A stretch of DNA of 64,000 nucleotides from Panorpa germanica. Its lineage: Eukaryota > Arthropoda > Insecta > Mecoptera > Panorpidae. The stretch lies in assembly GCA_963678705.1 (NCBI GenBank), contig OY783203.1:26890535-26954534 (forward strand), read 5' to 3'. Both the position numbers and the translations under genes were made by a program. Shown here one piece after another: positions 50,001 through 63,800 of the stretch (the first letter of the stretch is position 1; every line of letters begins with the position of its first letter). Under the pieces are notes generated by a model, which made no database searches, was not told the origin of the DNA, and saw nothing but the letters and a program-made list of their open reading frames with translations.

Positions 50001-53000
50001 TTTTGAGAGTGCACAAAATCCAGAGAAGATCAAATAATCTGATTAGCTTTTACAGGCTTAACATATTCTCTGGCGCAAACGCGATTATTCGGTAACCTAA
50101 AAAAATTTAAACTTTGTTTTAGGTTCGATAGATGTCTATCAATGGACAAAGGATTAACACACCTTAAATTTGAATTTATATAAAACGACATTTTCTTGAT
50201 AAATAATTTAATAAAAACGCACGATTACTGTAACCGTTTGATATAAAAAATAAATATTGTGAAAGTTTCACTTTATGAAATAAGCACTGACTTTTTAAAT
50301 GGAACCAGTAAAATAATCTAAAAGTCTGATTAAATTCTGAAACACGTTAGAAGCTGAACAATAAAGGCCAATACTAGTGTCTACTCTAAATCCAAAACGA
50401 CATCAAATTAATAGTCAAAATTAGAATCGTCCGTTTTACAGGTTTTCGTGAAGAAGTAATTTATATTCATTCATTTGACTACATCAAACTGTAGTGCATT
50501 TTAATAAAGAAATAACTTGTGTCCAGATTGCTATAAGTAGTAAAGTGTTGCATGCTTTACTGCATGCAAGACTGCATACAGACAGTCGCCTATTGAAGTC
50601 CTGCACGCAGACGCTGGAGTATGCTCCTTAAATGTTTGCTTTTTTAGATCGTTGCTTAATAAAGTAAAATCCTGCAAGTTACATAAGCACGAAAATCAGA
50701 ATCTGAATACAAGTATAGCTATTGCAAATTGTAGATATAGCAAGTTTTGAAATGTTACAAATTCACACTAGACCTGGCCTATATACGAGTAGCTCTAGAA
50801 GTCCGAGAAGTCCGAGAAATGGGAGAGAGCTAGAAACTCAAATCGGTCAAATGGATTTAGAATAGGTTAGTTAGTTAAATTTAAATTGTGTTATTTGAGG
50901 GAGGTAAACAGAGATAAACAGAACAAGCAGCTTTATACACTACGATCTACTTTATTGATAACTGTTCTACAAGTGCACCATCTTCCCATTGACAGAATTG
51001 CCCATGTATCATTATTGTTACATAATACCATCATACTTGTTAATTCTTCGAAAGGTAAACGACAAAAATGTTGAACAAAAAATTCCGACAACGAAAAATA
51101 ATCATATCAGCAATTGAACTAATTTAGCTGCTTGATTAGATTTCGAAAAGTGCAAAATGGAAGTTACATCCAACATTAAAATATTTGAAATTGCCAACAG
51201 GTTTGTCGATTACATTTTGAAGTCACTTTTATCTTCATTTTTAAACATAAGTACCTACCTACAAAGCCAACTGTCAAAATACACTTTACGCGATTACAAT
51301 ATTAATAATGAATATACGCCTTAAATACACATTACGATCTACAAAAACAGTTATACTAAGTAGCTAATATTTTATAACTAGCCCAATATATAATACTAAA
51401 TTGTCTACTAAGAAACACTAATAAAATAACACAATAATAATAGAATACTATATGACAAAAGTCCAAAGAAACATCAAAATCACGAACGTTCAATTTAGAT
51501 AATAAGGATTTATCAGGTATCGTAAATAGTATAATATATTAATATAATTATTTATCAATATATTACGGCTTTTTTATTTTTAAAATTTGTTTGTTAAATT
51601 TAAATTTTACTTTCAATATTCAGACAAACCCTCTCTGAACATTTTTTTTAGTGTTTCAAATCGCCAATTTCAGTTTCCCCTAATTTAAGTACATGATAAG
51701 TTAATTAACTAATTGCCTTTTTGTATTCGCATGCAACTACTGTAGTGTATTCTGCTACGCAGTGGTGAATCTGGAGATTGACACGCGTCGCAACGCGCCA
51801 GGGTCGTAGCGGCGCCTGGTGTAGCAACGACAAACGACAACGGAAACGGGAAATAGAAAGTGGCGAAATGAAACGATTTTTTATTTATATACACGCGCAG
51901 TGGCTTTTGAAAGAAACAAGACTAACTTTTATTTGCTATATCATATTTAGAATTAAATACAAAAATAGAGGGCCATCTCTTTTTAACAGTTATTGCTCTC
52001 GGATAGTTTCTCTAAACAGTCAATAGTTTTAGAGTAAATATGAATTGTTTTTTATATATATATTTTTTAATAAAAGTGTATTGTCACCGAACGAAAGAGT
52101 TTTGTAAAGATAGCAGCGTGTGCCTGACACATTTTTTCCTAAAGTTATTGCAAATATTATCGAACGCGATAGTCCAAGGGTTTCCTAATTACTCTAAAAT
52201 AAATACGATTATTTCAACTACAAAAATTACTTATGAACGAACATCTTATTCTAATTAATAGGTACATTTTCCTTGAACTAATTTTAAACATAAATAATAA
52301 TATTTGGCACTAATAACACGAAAAAATACAGGTTATTTATCAGTATGATAATATTTGCAATTTTATTTTGTGAATTATTTGACATTTTGATTTCATAAAT
52401 TTTGACAAGTTTTTTAAAAGCGGCACAAACTACGTTTTACAAACCACTTTCAACACGGTCGAACCGGGCAGCGCACGATGAGACCTCATCTCCGTATTGA
52501 GCACAAGTTCAGATTGTTATTGAAAATACAGTTTTCTTTAAAATTTCATTTCAATAATTTGATCAGAGCTTATTATATTAACGAAACTAACACCATAAAG
52601 ACAAGTTAAAGTTAGTAGAACATCTTAATGAACATAGTTATTGCAAAAATAAATTTATTTCATTTAATAAGAAAATAGTTCAAAATACTCATACCTATAG
52701 CGTACGAGTACAAGCACTGATCACGAATTATCGAATTATCGAATTATTGCTTTCTTCAAACATAACACCAATAAAATTCTACAACTACCAACTAATTATT
52801 GTAGCTTCCTTTTATTTGACAAATTTTGCAGAAAAAAATCACAAGCAAACATAACGATTGCGATTACAATAAATTCTATAATACAAACTAAGGGCGCTTG
52901 CAGCTGACTGCATAAAGTAAAGTATTGGAACTTTCCGAATTACATGTGTTTCATTACTTTCTGCACTCAACTTGCAAACGATCTTTGTGTTTTCAGAAGC

Positions 53001-56000
53001 TATAGTATTGAATATCTAAAATAAAAAGCTGCCTCGGTTCGCAAAAATGAACATAAGAACCATTCTGAGACTTTATACCGACGTTGCAAGTTGCTGTCAT
53101 ACTTTCTGTTGCTGTCAGGCGCAACGTAATATCAATGCTGCGTTTACGTTAGAAAAGCAATTTGCACAGACTAGTATGAAAACATCTTACAGGTAGGGCA
53201 GCCTCTAAAAGAATTTTTAGTACACTAATTATTATATACTAACTACATATAGTACAGTAAGAATAATAAATATTAAATTAGTTGCATTAACTGTTACTGT
53301 CACGGTGTTAAAACTGAACAGTCACAGTTACAGTCACGTGACATCAAAAATACCTGCAAAAATCCTACGAACAACTTTACATGTATGTATATCATTTTAA
53401 ATATCAATATATTTTTATTATTAATCATCATTATATATCATTATATACAGTAAGTATTCTTGCTCTAAACCGTTGTTTGTTTTAGTAGTACTAGTATCAA
53501 ACATATTAGTATATTTAAAAAAAAGTCTAAGAGCAAAATGGGGTCTACCAGCAAAAAGTTTAGAAACAAAGCTACAAGAAATTTACTTTCAAACTAAATA
53601 GATACTAGTATAAAAATAGGAATTAAAAAAGAAAATGACGAAAGCTTGGCCCCTTAAAGGTTACCTCTATTACTGCGGAGTGCGATACCTTGGGTTGCTG
53701 CGCTTCCATATATTAAGCGGGTAAACAGCGGATGGGACGCTTCCGGGATGGATCGTTTTAGCGATATTCCAATTACGTTCTTGAGGACACTGGAGACTGG
53801 ATGGACATTAGGGTTTACCTATTTTCCCATAGGGTGGTAACTGCACTCCGTGAGGAAAGGAATGGGAGTAGAGGATTTGCTCGGGGCTCGGGGCTTGGGG
53901 CTTGTGGCTTAAGTTAGAAAGTTTGCAAATTTTGTTAGAAAAATATGACCACTGTTCGCTCTTAGTTTTATTATTGTTTCTTTTTTAGTTAAATATTATC
54001 AAAAATTAAATATAATTTAGATTTGAATTAAAGACTCCATGGAAATGAATTGGTCCGCAAATCACAAATATTTTTGTGAGACTCGATGTTTCGTTCGAAT
54101 TTCAAAGTTTAATTTTTTTTTAACTATTATATGTATACGGTATACGATGTATGAACTCATGCTACTCATGTGAATACGGTTCATTAAAAAAAATTAAAAT
54201 TTGTTTCACATAAAATGAAAGGTAATTGTTTTGTATTAAAAACTACAAAATTTCAGGTTCTGGGGAGTCGTGTTTGAGAGTTGAGAGGTGTTGTCCGCTA
54301 TTGTAAGGAATGTTGGCGGACTCTCCTTTTGCAAATAAAGAGTAGGACCAATTAAAGATAAAAGATAAAATTAAAATATTAATCCAAGACACATTTTGGT
54401 ACACCACAACAAAATAAATTTTAGACGAATTGCCAAATCTGTTTTATTCTCTAAACACAGCCGGAAAATAATAATGACACAATATAATATATATTTAAAA
54501 TTAAAAACAAATTACTATATATATGCATATACAAATATACATATATATAAATCAGCTAAAATTTAAATGGGTGGTGTGCCCGTTGGTTATCGGAGCGCAA
54601 ATACGGGTTAAGGTTGATTTTAGGTCGAACTATGATTGACAGGTGATGGTTAGAGTTATTAATATGGAGGAAGGAGTTATCGCTCGCGAAGTAATATGAT
54701 TTAATTGACTAGATATAGAAAATGAAAGATTGATCGGATCTACTGCTATGATAATGTGTGGTGGAATACGATGGCTTAATAAGAGCTTGTGATTTCTTCC
54801 TGATGATAAGTCTGTTGGAACAATCGACTGCCAGGGTTAAGGAATTGAAAAGCGATGGCGCGCTCTTGATTTCAGAATCCTTAAAGGTCTCTCATTGATC
54901 AAAGCTCAATTAAGAACAGACATTACGTGACGTTGGGTACTTAATTTATTGAGATCTAAAAAAAGTCATTATTGACATTCAAAATAATAACTATAATAAA
55001 AGTTATTTGTCAAAATGATCTAAAATCTAAATTAAAATAATACTAAAAAACTTTCACGCACCAAATTAGCTGTGTCGGGCGAATCGGTAACGGTAACGGA
55101 AACGCACATCGGTACAACAGTTAGGTGTAACGCAAATTTACGAATTAAAATTAGACTTACAAATTATGTGTGCCAGCATGACACGCTGACACTTAGTTAA
55201 AAACAAACAACGAACACTCACTTCAGAGTCCTTGTTAAGTTAATTATTTAATGTAATACAAATAGGGATTAAAATTTAAATTGACTTAAATATTCTAGGC
55301 GTACCTATTCTAAAATACAATTTATAATAATTTAAGTAAAAAGCCGAATTATAAGATAAAGGCAAGAATATATTTTTGAATTTTATACTAGTGGCCAGTA
55401 ACAAAACCCATGTTCGACAAGGGTTATATGAACGTTGGAATATCGGAGTATGTAAACGAACTGTGAAAGAATTCACGGTGAGTTGGCATCACGGTGAATC
55501 AAAAACGGTTTTCAATGTCGACGCGCACTCAGACACCCACACTATATTCATATAACCTAATACTGATTATTGCGAGTTATTGCTTAGCTTGGGTATGGGA
55601 AATGCTAAAGCTGCGCGGGCCACGCAGAGATTTGGGAGCACTACAATAGACTAATACTAATATAATTAAAGATAGACTTATTTTCTTAAATACTAAATGC
55701 ATATGTATGTACAGAACACGAAATGAACCACCACAACGGTGAATGTAGGATAGGGTAACTAGGACATACACAGGCACGAAAAATTTTGCACCACAGTACG
55801 ACGCGCGACAGTGGTATTGCAAAATGTGGAAGTCCTGAGGGCCACTAAGGCCCCCTTCATTATACGATTAATAATCATAACAAAGAAAGGCGCTGGGCGC
55901 TCACACGTACATTCCCATCCCATACATAGAGCCCCAGTCCACTCCCTGGAAGCTGGACATGTCGACGTTGGAGAGGCTATAACCTTGGTACGGGCTGGTG

Positions 56001-57431
56001 GCCACGGGTGGAGCTAAAGCAGGTGGTCCTTGGGGAGCCTGTGCCGAAGCTGGAGGTGCAGCAGCGGCTGCTGCGGCGGCGGCTGCAGAAGCCACGGATG
56101 GGAGAGGATATGGAGTATATCTGTACCCGGTAATAGCAGTGGGATAAGCTCCGAATATCTTTCCATACCCGGCGACAGCGGCGGCGTTTTGAACTTGAGC
56201 TGCGGCGGCAGCTGCAGCAGCTGCTTGGACCTGTGCCTGTGCTTGTACCATGGCAAGGGGACTAGCTGCAGCACCGACCATAGGTTGGGGAGCAGCCATA
56301 CGCATTCCTAATCCACCGAGCATCAGACGTTTTCCAAGCAGCTGTGATCCAGGTTGAACTGCTTCTTTGGGTTGCGCCTTCTTGCATTCGACTTTCTTGT
56401 TTTTGATAGTATGAAAGTGTATTTCACAAACTCGATCTACGACATCTTCGTTCTCAAAGGTTACGAATCCGAAACCTCTGTGTCGTTTAGTCTGTTGATC
56501 TATCAACATAACACTCTCTTCGACTTTTCCAAATTGATTGAAGTAAGCCTTAACTTCGTCAGAAGATGTGTCTTGGCTGACGCCTCCAACAAATATTTTC
56601 TTCGTCCTGTTGGACTGCTTTGGCCGATTCTTAGGAGTGGCATGTTTAGGGTCAATTTTCTTGCCGTCTAGGGTATGGAAAGGTACCTTTAAAACGTTAT
56701 CAACGCTGCTCGGTTCCGTGAAGGTAATAAAACCAAATCCCCGACTTCTCTGTAAAAAAAAGATAATATTTCTCTCAACAAATGTTTTATATAGAAAAAT
56801 AATTGATCTGTCTTTTCAATGAATGCGCCTTTAATGTTTAAATTTCACTAAGGAAGTCAAAAGGGCATAATGTTGTCTAAGAAATGAACGTACCTGCGTC
56901 ATGTTGTCTTTCATTATTTGGACGTCCGTGATTGTGCCAAAGACACCGAAATATTCTCGTAATTTCTCCACCGAAGTCTGCCAACTGAGACCTCCAACGA
57001 ACAGTTTACCGGGTGCTGGGTCGCCAACGTTGGGTGTGGATCGGCCGGATGATCCGGAGTTGCTTCCACTCATCGGAGCCAAGTTGTTGTGAATATCGTG
57101 ATCTATCAACGCACCGTTGCCCTCAATCTTCGTACTGTAAAGAAAAGACACAATTATTAGTGATAATGCGTATACAATTCCATCTATAATTAAACGTCTT
57201 TGTTTCAGGTGTTGCCCCTGGTTATCATTATGGGCTGCACTGTTATTGGGGTCATTGGCTTCTCAATTTACTCAGCCTCTAGCAGAGATGCAGTTCTGTA
57301 AGTATTCATTATTGGTACTAATAATTACCGGAAAAAATTAGCAATTAATTATTCATTTTCATAATAGATTTAACCGCTCTAAGAAACCAATGTGGGAGAG
57401 GCACGATCTATTGGACCCTAAGCCCCTAAAG
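44021..57431 (+). CDS. NDUFA4/NMES1-like small mitochondrial membrane protein (3' end uncertain)
   Basis: Four sure coding exons: 44021-44110, 46456-46548, 57209-57297 and 57368-57431, phases 0, 0, 2 and 0, giving 112 codons so far. The N-terminus ([13 protein letters not shown]...[10 protein letters not shown]) has the Arg/Ser/Leu-rich look of a mitochondrial presequence. A single membrane segment follows ([22 protein letters not shown]), then [27 protein letters not shown]. The order membrane helix, basic Asp-containing stretch, Pro-Trp-Glu-like block resembles NDUFA4/NMES1 (B12D-like) proteins associated with cytochrome oxidase. The assignment is by pattern only. The ATG directly follows a splice acceptor, so a leader exon exists upstream. 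Intron 2 is 10.7 kb and contains the end of musashi on the other strand. Confidence 0.65.
45870..45990 (-). mobile_element. Possible third SINE-like copy
   Basis: On the minus strand GGGTTCAACCTC resembles a B box, and the surrounding AAACTCTGGTTCAGAG and AGTAGTCTAGCAT blocks line up loosely with the SINE at 4060-4135. The similarity is weak, so this may be a different tRNA-type family. Confidence 0.3.
46549..55900. other. Long intron with no recognised exon before musashi
   Basis: Intronic DNA of the NDUFA4-like gene and the 3' flank of musashi. Mostly AT-rich. Two GC-richer patches stand out: about 51775-51860, and 53670-53865 where GCGGAGTGCGATACC and GGTAACTGCACTCCGT face each other as an imperfect inverted repeat. 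Neither encodes a recognisable protein. Confidence 0.4.
55901..57134 (-). CDS. msi: Musashi RNA-binding protein (last two coding exons, 5' part not found)
   Basis: Musashi proteins bind UAG-type motifs in mRNA 3' UTRs and control translation in neural precursors and germ cells. Exons 57134-56894 and 56749-55901 encode about 362 residues. RRM1 ([20 protein letters not shown]) is split by the intron after KDNMTQ; RRM2 ([41 protein letters not shown]) lies whole in the last exon. The tail has two alanine runs and ends [22 protein letters not shown], the ending of Drosophila msi rather than Rbp6. The first exon here starts in phase 2, so at least one upstream coding exon must lie beyond 57134. 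Both NDUFA4-like exons at 57209-57431 then fall inside a msi intron. Confidence 0.95.
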
Positions 57432-60400
57432 GTAAGTTTAGTAATTTCTATTTCTCTTTAATGTTTTTCTTTACATTTCACTTTTTATATATAACAAAGG
57501 AGCGTGAGAATAATCATTTTGCAATATCTGCAAAATCATAAAAAAATGTTTTTTATATTCCATTTGAAATTGAAGTCGCAAACAAACACATATGCTGAAG
57601 ATTTAACGTAGAAATGTTACGCAGCAGTAAAAGAAATACTAAAAAAAAAAAAGAAAAACGATACTGTAATACGAGCTGCTGCTTCAATGAATATGGACCT
57701 AAAAATAATATTTTGATCTAGTAAGAAAAATGTTGTCTATTTACGTGATAAATATTCCCAGATGTATTAGTAGCAGGGAGGGCTATTTCTTAAGGCAAGG
57801 AAGGGCTATTTCGTAACTTGTGAGCAACGATTACTAAAACATATAGTGTCATTGAATAGATACCAATGTAATGCGATTTCAGGGTGCATTGTATGTCGCT
57901 TACCCCTCAATTATTTTACAATCTATTGATTAAAATAGCATATAATTATTAAGTAACGCATATTATTATAACATAACGTTGTATTTCAAACGCTCGGGGA
58001 AGTAAAGGGAGCCAGTTCAAACTAGTTATTTTCCATCTTGTCTAGGAAGCTTATTTATTCTATTTGTCACTATTATAACTGTTATTCCGATAGCTTTTCT
58101 GCTAAAAATGTAGGAACCGTTACTTTCTAGCTTTGGCTATTCATCTTTTTAAAATTCGATTGAATTCTTATCCTTTTGACCATAGAGTCAGATTCGCATT
58201 ATGTATTCCTAGTGTGTATAAAACTTTACAGGTCATAGAGAATCATTTTGATATCAACTAGGTGCTCTAAGTAGAGCACCATTCTAAACCCTGTTGACCC
58301 TTGTGTTGAACGATTACAGAGTACGATGGCAAAGCGTACGAGAATGAAAACGAGAAAAACATCGAATGCGTGCGTAAACCTTTGAAGGGAGTGTAGTGTA
58401 GTTTTATAATAAGCTGGAGAATCTGAGTGACTCTGCTCTTTGTCAGAATAGAGCAGCACCCGAGCTATGTGTAGTAGTTCCCGTGGGAGACGGGGGATCG
58501 ATAACGCCCCGCCCTGGCTACGGGCTACGAGCAGGGGCTGCAGGCTACGGGGTACAAACTAGAAGACTGAGAATAAAGTAGAGTAGAGAGAGAGAGAGAG
58601 AGAGAGAGTTACGTGAAAACTTATTTCAAAATATTTGTAGTAAATACTACTACGAGGATAAAGTTAACGTCAACATCTCGCCACCCACTCGTGATGCCAC
58701 CCCTACGACGGTTGCAGTGGCTGTACTGCATATAATAAATACAATGCAACTTCTTTATTTACTTAGAGTGTTGCACTATTCATTCTATAATATTATTTGC
58801 TTACATGTAAAAAGATACGTTCCAAATTAGTTATCTATTCAAATTTATAACCGCCATTTTGTATTGTTTATTATTTGCTCGGTAAAAACAATGCAGAACA
58901 TTTTTAGTTAATTACGTGTCGCTCATAACAATTATAATACAAACTATACCCCCACTAAGAAATATTTGACGTACAAAGTTAGTTGATTATGTAATACTAT
59001 ATTATACGAAAAGGCAGCTTTAAGGTCTAAAGAAAAACCAGTATCTAGCTACTTAAATGCTTAAGATACATTACAGTAATTTTCTAAATGTTATCAAGAG
59101 TCATTGAAATTGTAGCAAAAGTTGAATTTTAATTGAGAGGATTTTAAAAATTAAATATTAATATTTTAATACAGTATATTTTCAATGTGAAACTACAAGT
59201 ATCTTTTTGTTCCTGTATCGTATTCATATACGGTAACCATCCACGGGACGTTTTCAATCAAAATGGTGTAGTTACAAAAAAAAAATAAAGCGAAAATATG
59301 TTTCACATAAAAGTTCAAAGAACGTTAGAAAATCGGTGCGTTTTGTTATTGATTTTATAAAAATAAAGTTTCAAGTAAATGAAGGTTTTGTTTCGAATGT
59401 GAAACTTTTTCTATATCATTTAATTTACTACTTATAATTACTTATGTATTAACCTCGTTTGTTATACCTACTGATAGTCGATTCTATATAAAATTTAGTT
59501 AATTAGAAGCAGTGGTTAAAATCATTGCATTTGTTAAGCAAAAAGCTTTAAAGCGCCTAGAGAATTAAAGTTTTGTGTATCACCAAGTAACATAATTTCT
59601 TACAGAAATTTATTCACAGTAATTATCATGGGGGTGGTTGAACAAAGCGGTTAAACCAATTTCCTTATAAATTTAAGATACAGCGTCAGACAATGCTTAT
59701 CGCTTGAAATGTTTTCGTCATAATAAATTTAGTAGCGTTAATAATATTTATACATAAAAAAGCTTATCAGCTGAGTTCCGGCTGTGTTTCCGGGTGGAAT
59801 TAATATTTGAAGAGGGTTGAAACGGCTCTGATACTAATGCGATGGCGCGCTGGACTGTTGATTGTATTATACTATAAGCGCTGGTTGTGCTGCCTTCATG
59901 ATCAGCAATCAGCATAAAGAATGAGCTGGGAAGCGTCTAACAAATATTTATAATAAGCTCCTTCATGCTATTTGCTGTTCCTTGGTATTCGTTACAATAA
60001 ATCTTGGCGGAATTCAATGAATCTGTTTTGTGAATTCGGTAGGATTTGATCGGATGTAACTAAAATAATTATTCCATGACAAGCGGTGAATATTAAAGCG
60101 TTCCGCGTTCAGCGTTGAGCGTTGAGCGTTGATACACGTTGAACAAAGTGAATGGCTTAAGTTGGTAACGCTATTGAGTGTCAACTTTATTTTTCGGTTT
60201 CTCATTCATCGGCAACACGCTCTACCATACACCATGGGAGCGGTGGTCGACGGGGGCGGACTGGGGTGGGAGACAATAAAGAATAAACCAGAGGCGTCTG
60301 CGTGTAACCCTTCTTGTAGGTAAATTTGGGGAGCTTTAAGTTTTTAGATTGAAACAAGGATGGAGGGTTCCTATCGATTTTCCCGTTTACCGAGTTGAAA

Positions 60401-60500
60401 CGGGCCACCGCTGTGGCATTCTTGTCGTGGCAGACTAGGGGAATAAAGGGTAAGGGAATTAGGGGGCTTACAAGTTGGGGTAGTTTGGAAAGTTTGGTAG
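57432..60500. other. Mostly intronic or intergenic DNA with a GA microsatellite
   Basis: No sure exon apart from the candidate at 59606-59641. A GA dinucleotide run of 12 units lies at 58585-58608, next to a GC-richer patch with repeated GGCTACGGG-like words (58500-58560). At 60107-60133 the heptamer GTTGAGC is repeated about four times. This stretch is probably within an intron of musashi. Confidence 0.45.
59606..59641 (+). CDS. Candidate last exon of the NDUFA4-like gene
   Basis: After the acceptor TTTCTTACAG the phase-0 frame reads KFIHSNYHGGG and stops. Joined in phase, the protein would have 123 aa; a KF start after the DPKPLK block would be consistent with the KFYS region of NDUFA4. 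It is a short exon chosen by acceptor, phase and position, so the call is tentative. An AATAAA lies near 59724. Confidence 0.35.
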   Translation, partial: KFIHSNYHGGG

Positions 60501-60830
60501 ATGGGTCGTGCGCACTTTCTAATACAATGGGCGCGTCAGTTTAACGTGATATCGCGCATCGTGAGGGTGCGCGGATGGCGACGTAGAGGGTTGCGCGAAC
60601 TGGAGGGAGATGCGCGTCGTCATGGCGTCGACTCAGCGTCGTGGTGAGGGGTCGCTCTCCAGACCAGCTCAGTTCTTCGACTGGTTTCACTGGAGCGACA
60701 TCATTTTCTCCTCAGTATCTCGTTTGTATTTAACGAGTAACTTAACCTATCGGTCTATCTGAGCGGTAACGACCTGAAGTCTGACCATCATCGCTGATCG
60801 TTCGCTGATCGTCAATGGCCGCCGTGGCTG
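60500..60830. promoter_or_regulatory. CpG-rich promoter-like block
   Basis: Distinctly richer in CpG than anything nearby (many GCGC, CGTCG and GCGCGG words). It includes a TCAGTT initiator-like word at 60669-60674. It could be the start of a plus-strand gene that runs out of the window, or an upstream musashi promoter on the minus strand. No protein supports either. Confidence 0.35.
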
Positions 60831-63800
60831 TGATATTGTCCTGTCACAGCAGTACTTTTGTTTCGATACTGCTGTTGCGGGACATATTCATAGCTCGGAG
60901 TCAATCTCGACGACGTCTCATCTCCTTCCGGAAATCACTGCTGCACACAATTTGGATATTTAACATATTTTTGTTGAATTGTTGGTTATGTTTGTATAAC
61001 ATTACACAATCACAGCCAAGTGGGCGGACTGCAACCTCATCATCTTCTGGGATTCACTGTCTACAAACATTTTGGGTTTGGCAACAACGACGCCGCCATT
61101 AACCAAGCCACTCCAAGGAAAATGGTTTGTTTTTGTATATTACATGTAATAGTGGTATTATTCTTTGATCAGATTAACTGTTAACTGTAAACTGTAAATC
61201 GTGAAAGTGATTAATTTCGTTGTTGGTAAAGTGTTGGAGGTTTAACGATACCCGTTCGTTATGTTCAAACTGAGTTCGGATAACGGAATCGTTGACCTTT
61301 GACCGACGATGCAATCACAGTGTGATTTCAAACATAACCTAAAAGTTGTGTGATCATCCCTTAAATGGCTGGGTCCTAGGGGGTGGATAATGGTGTCCGT
61401 CGTGACCGTGAGTTATTATCTAATGTCTACTTTTTCTTCCGTTCGCCAATTGTTAGATCAGTTTATGATCTTCCTGTCATATGGGTACACTAAGATTCGA
61501 TTCGATTCGGTTCGGCAGTAAGTCTATTAACACGTATTGATTCATAGGGTTGACAACGCGGTAAAGTCGCGGTTAAAACTATAAATGTATTGTACTTCAA
61601 CACGAAACGGTTGTTAATATGTTAAAACTAATTCAACACTCAATTTTTCGATCTAATTCACTCGCTGTGTTAATTAGAATCGTTGTTATTTGCTGTTGTT
61701 TGTCACTTTGTCTGTACTGGTATGTTGCACTCTTTAAAATGTTCTTAAAGCGCATGATAACACGTTGGCAATGTAGTGCATCATCTTTGTACGTTGCTTC
61801 ACGTTGCCTTTAAACAACAAAAGACATAAGAACGTTGATATAGTAGTTTAGTATTTCATTAAAATCAAAAAAATACGTGAAAAGCTTCCAAACAAAAAAT
61901 TGTTTTACATCTGACATATATTGATTTATTATTTTGGTACAAGACCGCGAGGGGTGAATGAACAGCGGCATGACAAGGATTTAGGGTCCAGATGGGGAGT
62001 GTACAACAACAGTGTACAATCGAAGGGTAAGGACGCTCCTAAAAATCTCGTTTTAAATAACTTGTACGGTAGTATTTGCACATTAGTTATAACTGCATTA
62101 TTGTCAACAAAACCACCGTGTATACTACGAGTACGTAACATATGACGTTGGTATAATTTATAATCAGATTGCAGATTAAATCATCCCCACATTTATTATA
62201 TGTTTTATATGCAAGAATTATTGTTATTGTGGAATCGATTTGTCAAGTCCCTGAATCCCGAGCCAGATGTGACACGTGGTAAGATACAAGACCCATATTT
62301 CTTTATGTAGTGGAACAACATTACTCGCCAATCGGGATACATTGTATGTTGTCACATTTCAGATTAGTAAACAACGTTTGTTTGGCTGCCATTAAAACCC
62401 GGCTACCAGCTTCCAGTTCCCATGAACATGCTGAGGTCATTTGGTTACAGTTTTGCTGTAGTAAATACACTTAGTACAGTGAAATCGCTGCATTCGTCAT
62501 CAATCCGTTCCTGACAGACGGGCGGCGATAGAGAGTCGAAATTATTATTATTTGAATCATTGAAATTTGAATCTTAATGCCCCGAATGCGATACCTATGG
62601 TAAAAGCTCAAGGGATGAAAAGAAATGTTTTGAAAGGTCAAAATTTGATGATCAATGTTTTATTGCATTTTTTACTTGCAATTCGTTAGCTTTAGCATTA
62701 GCTATTAAGTTATCCATTTCTTTTAATTTTGGTAATGCATACCGATTTATTCATTGCCGAAGATTTGCTGAATTTGACGAATGTAGAGATTTTTACTGTA
62801 TAGTGTATTTATTATAATAGTAATAAACGGTTTTGTAATAGTACTTTCCAGAAACTTATAAATTGCACCACGTATTTATAAAGATTTTTGATTTCATCTA
62901 ATTCTTGTTTTTAAAATGTCTGATTCCTTCTAGGACAATCAAGACTTATTCCATAGAGACTTTTAAATTTATATCAGCTGCTCTTATTGTTGCATAAGGT
63001 GTGGGTCAATTGAAACAACAAACTCGTGTGACTCCTTTATGAAAACAAGGCCTGCCATCTTAATATTAATAATGGGTCTAGAAGCTCACGCTCCTTTTAA
63101 CTATGAAATATATTTTGAAATATTTGTTTTTTAGAACTTTATTAGCTTTTATGCAAAGAGAAGTGCATAATGCATAATGAGGGAGATGCACTTGATCTGC
63201 AAAACGATTCTCCATTAAACTTAGTTTTGCAGTGATTTAATCAAAAACGAAAGCAAATAAAAAATATAAGGAATATGTCTTATTACGAGTATGTATAGTT
63301 ACAAAAATAAACATAGGCGTATAAATAAATAATAAATGAATATTAGTTATAAACTGTTTTATAAATTACATTTATATCAAATAAACTCTTTAATGCATGA
63401 TAACGTTATTCAGGCTCGTGTCGTACTTTGTCGTAGAAGCAGCCGCATCAGGAAAGAGGCGGGCTAAGTAGCGCAATCAAAGTATTATTCTTAGATAACT
63501 GTTCAATAATTAAACAACTTTAATTTGTATTCGAATACTGTTGCCTCGAGGACAGCAGATTTGTTTACTCCTCTCCTTTGTAGATTGTCAGGAAAGAAAT
63601 TTTTTAAATGAAAATTAATTTAAGTACTGCTTAAGAAATTCAATAAGCCAAACAAAACCTAAAAATCTGTCATTAATTTATATTGAATGGCTCGTCCCGA
63701 ATTACCGAATTTACTTAAGTTAGAATATATAGATATAGTTGCAGGTATTTTAGATAGATAATAAGTAGATTATATTTTCAAAATATAGTCACAAATTTCA

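Noticed and set aside
56014..56311. Open frames on both strands overlapping the musashi C-terminal region
   Set aside because: They arise from the alanine-rich, GC-rich codons of msi read in other frames; there is no independent start, splice context or homology.
60815..61102. A 95-codon plus-strand frame with hydrophobic segments downstream of the CpG-rich block
   Set aside because: No family resemblance. The same DNA is open in other frames, and it is better viewed as possible 5' untranslated sequence.
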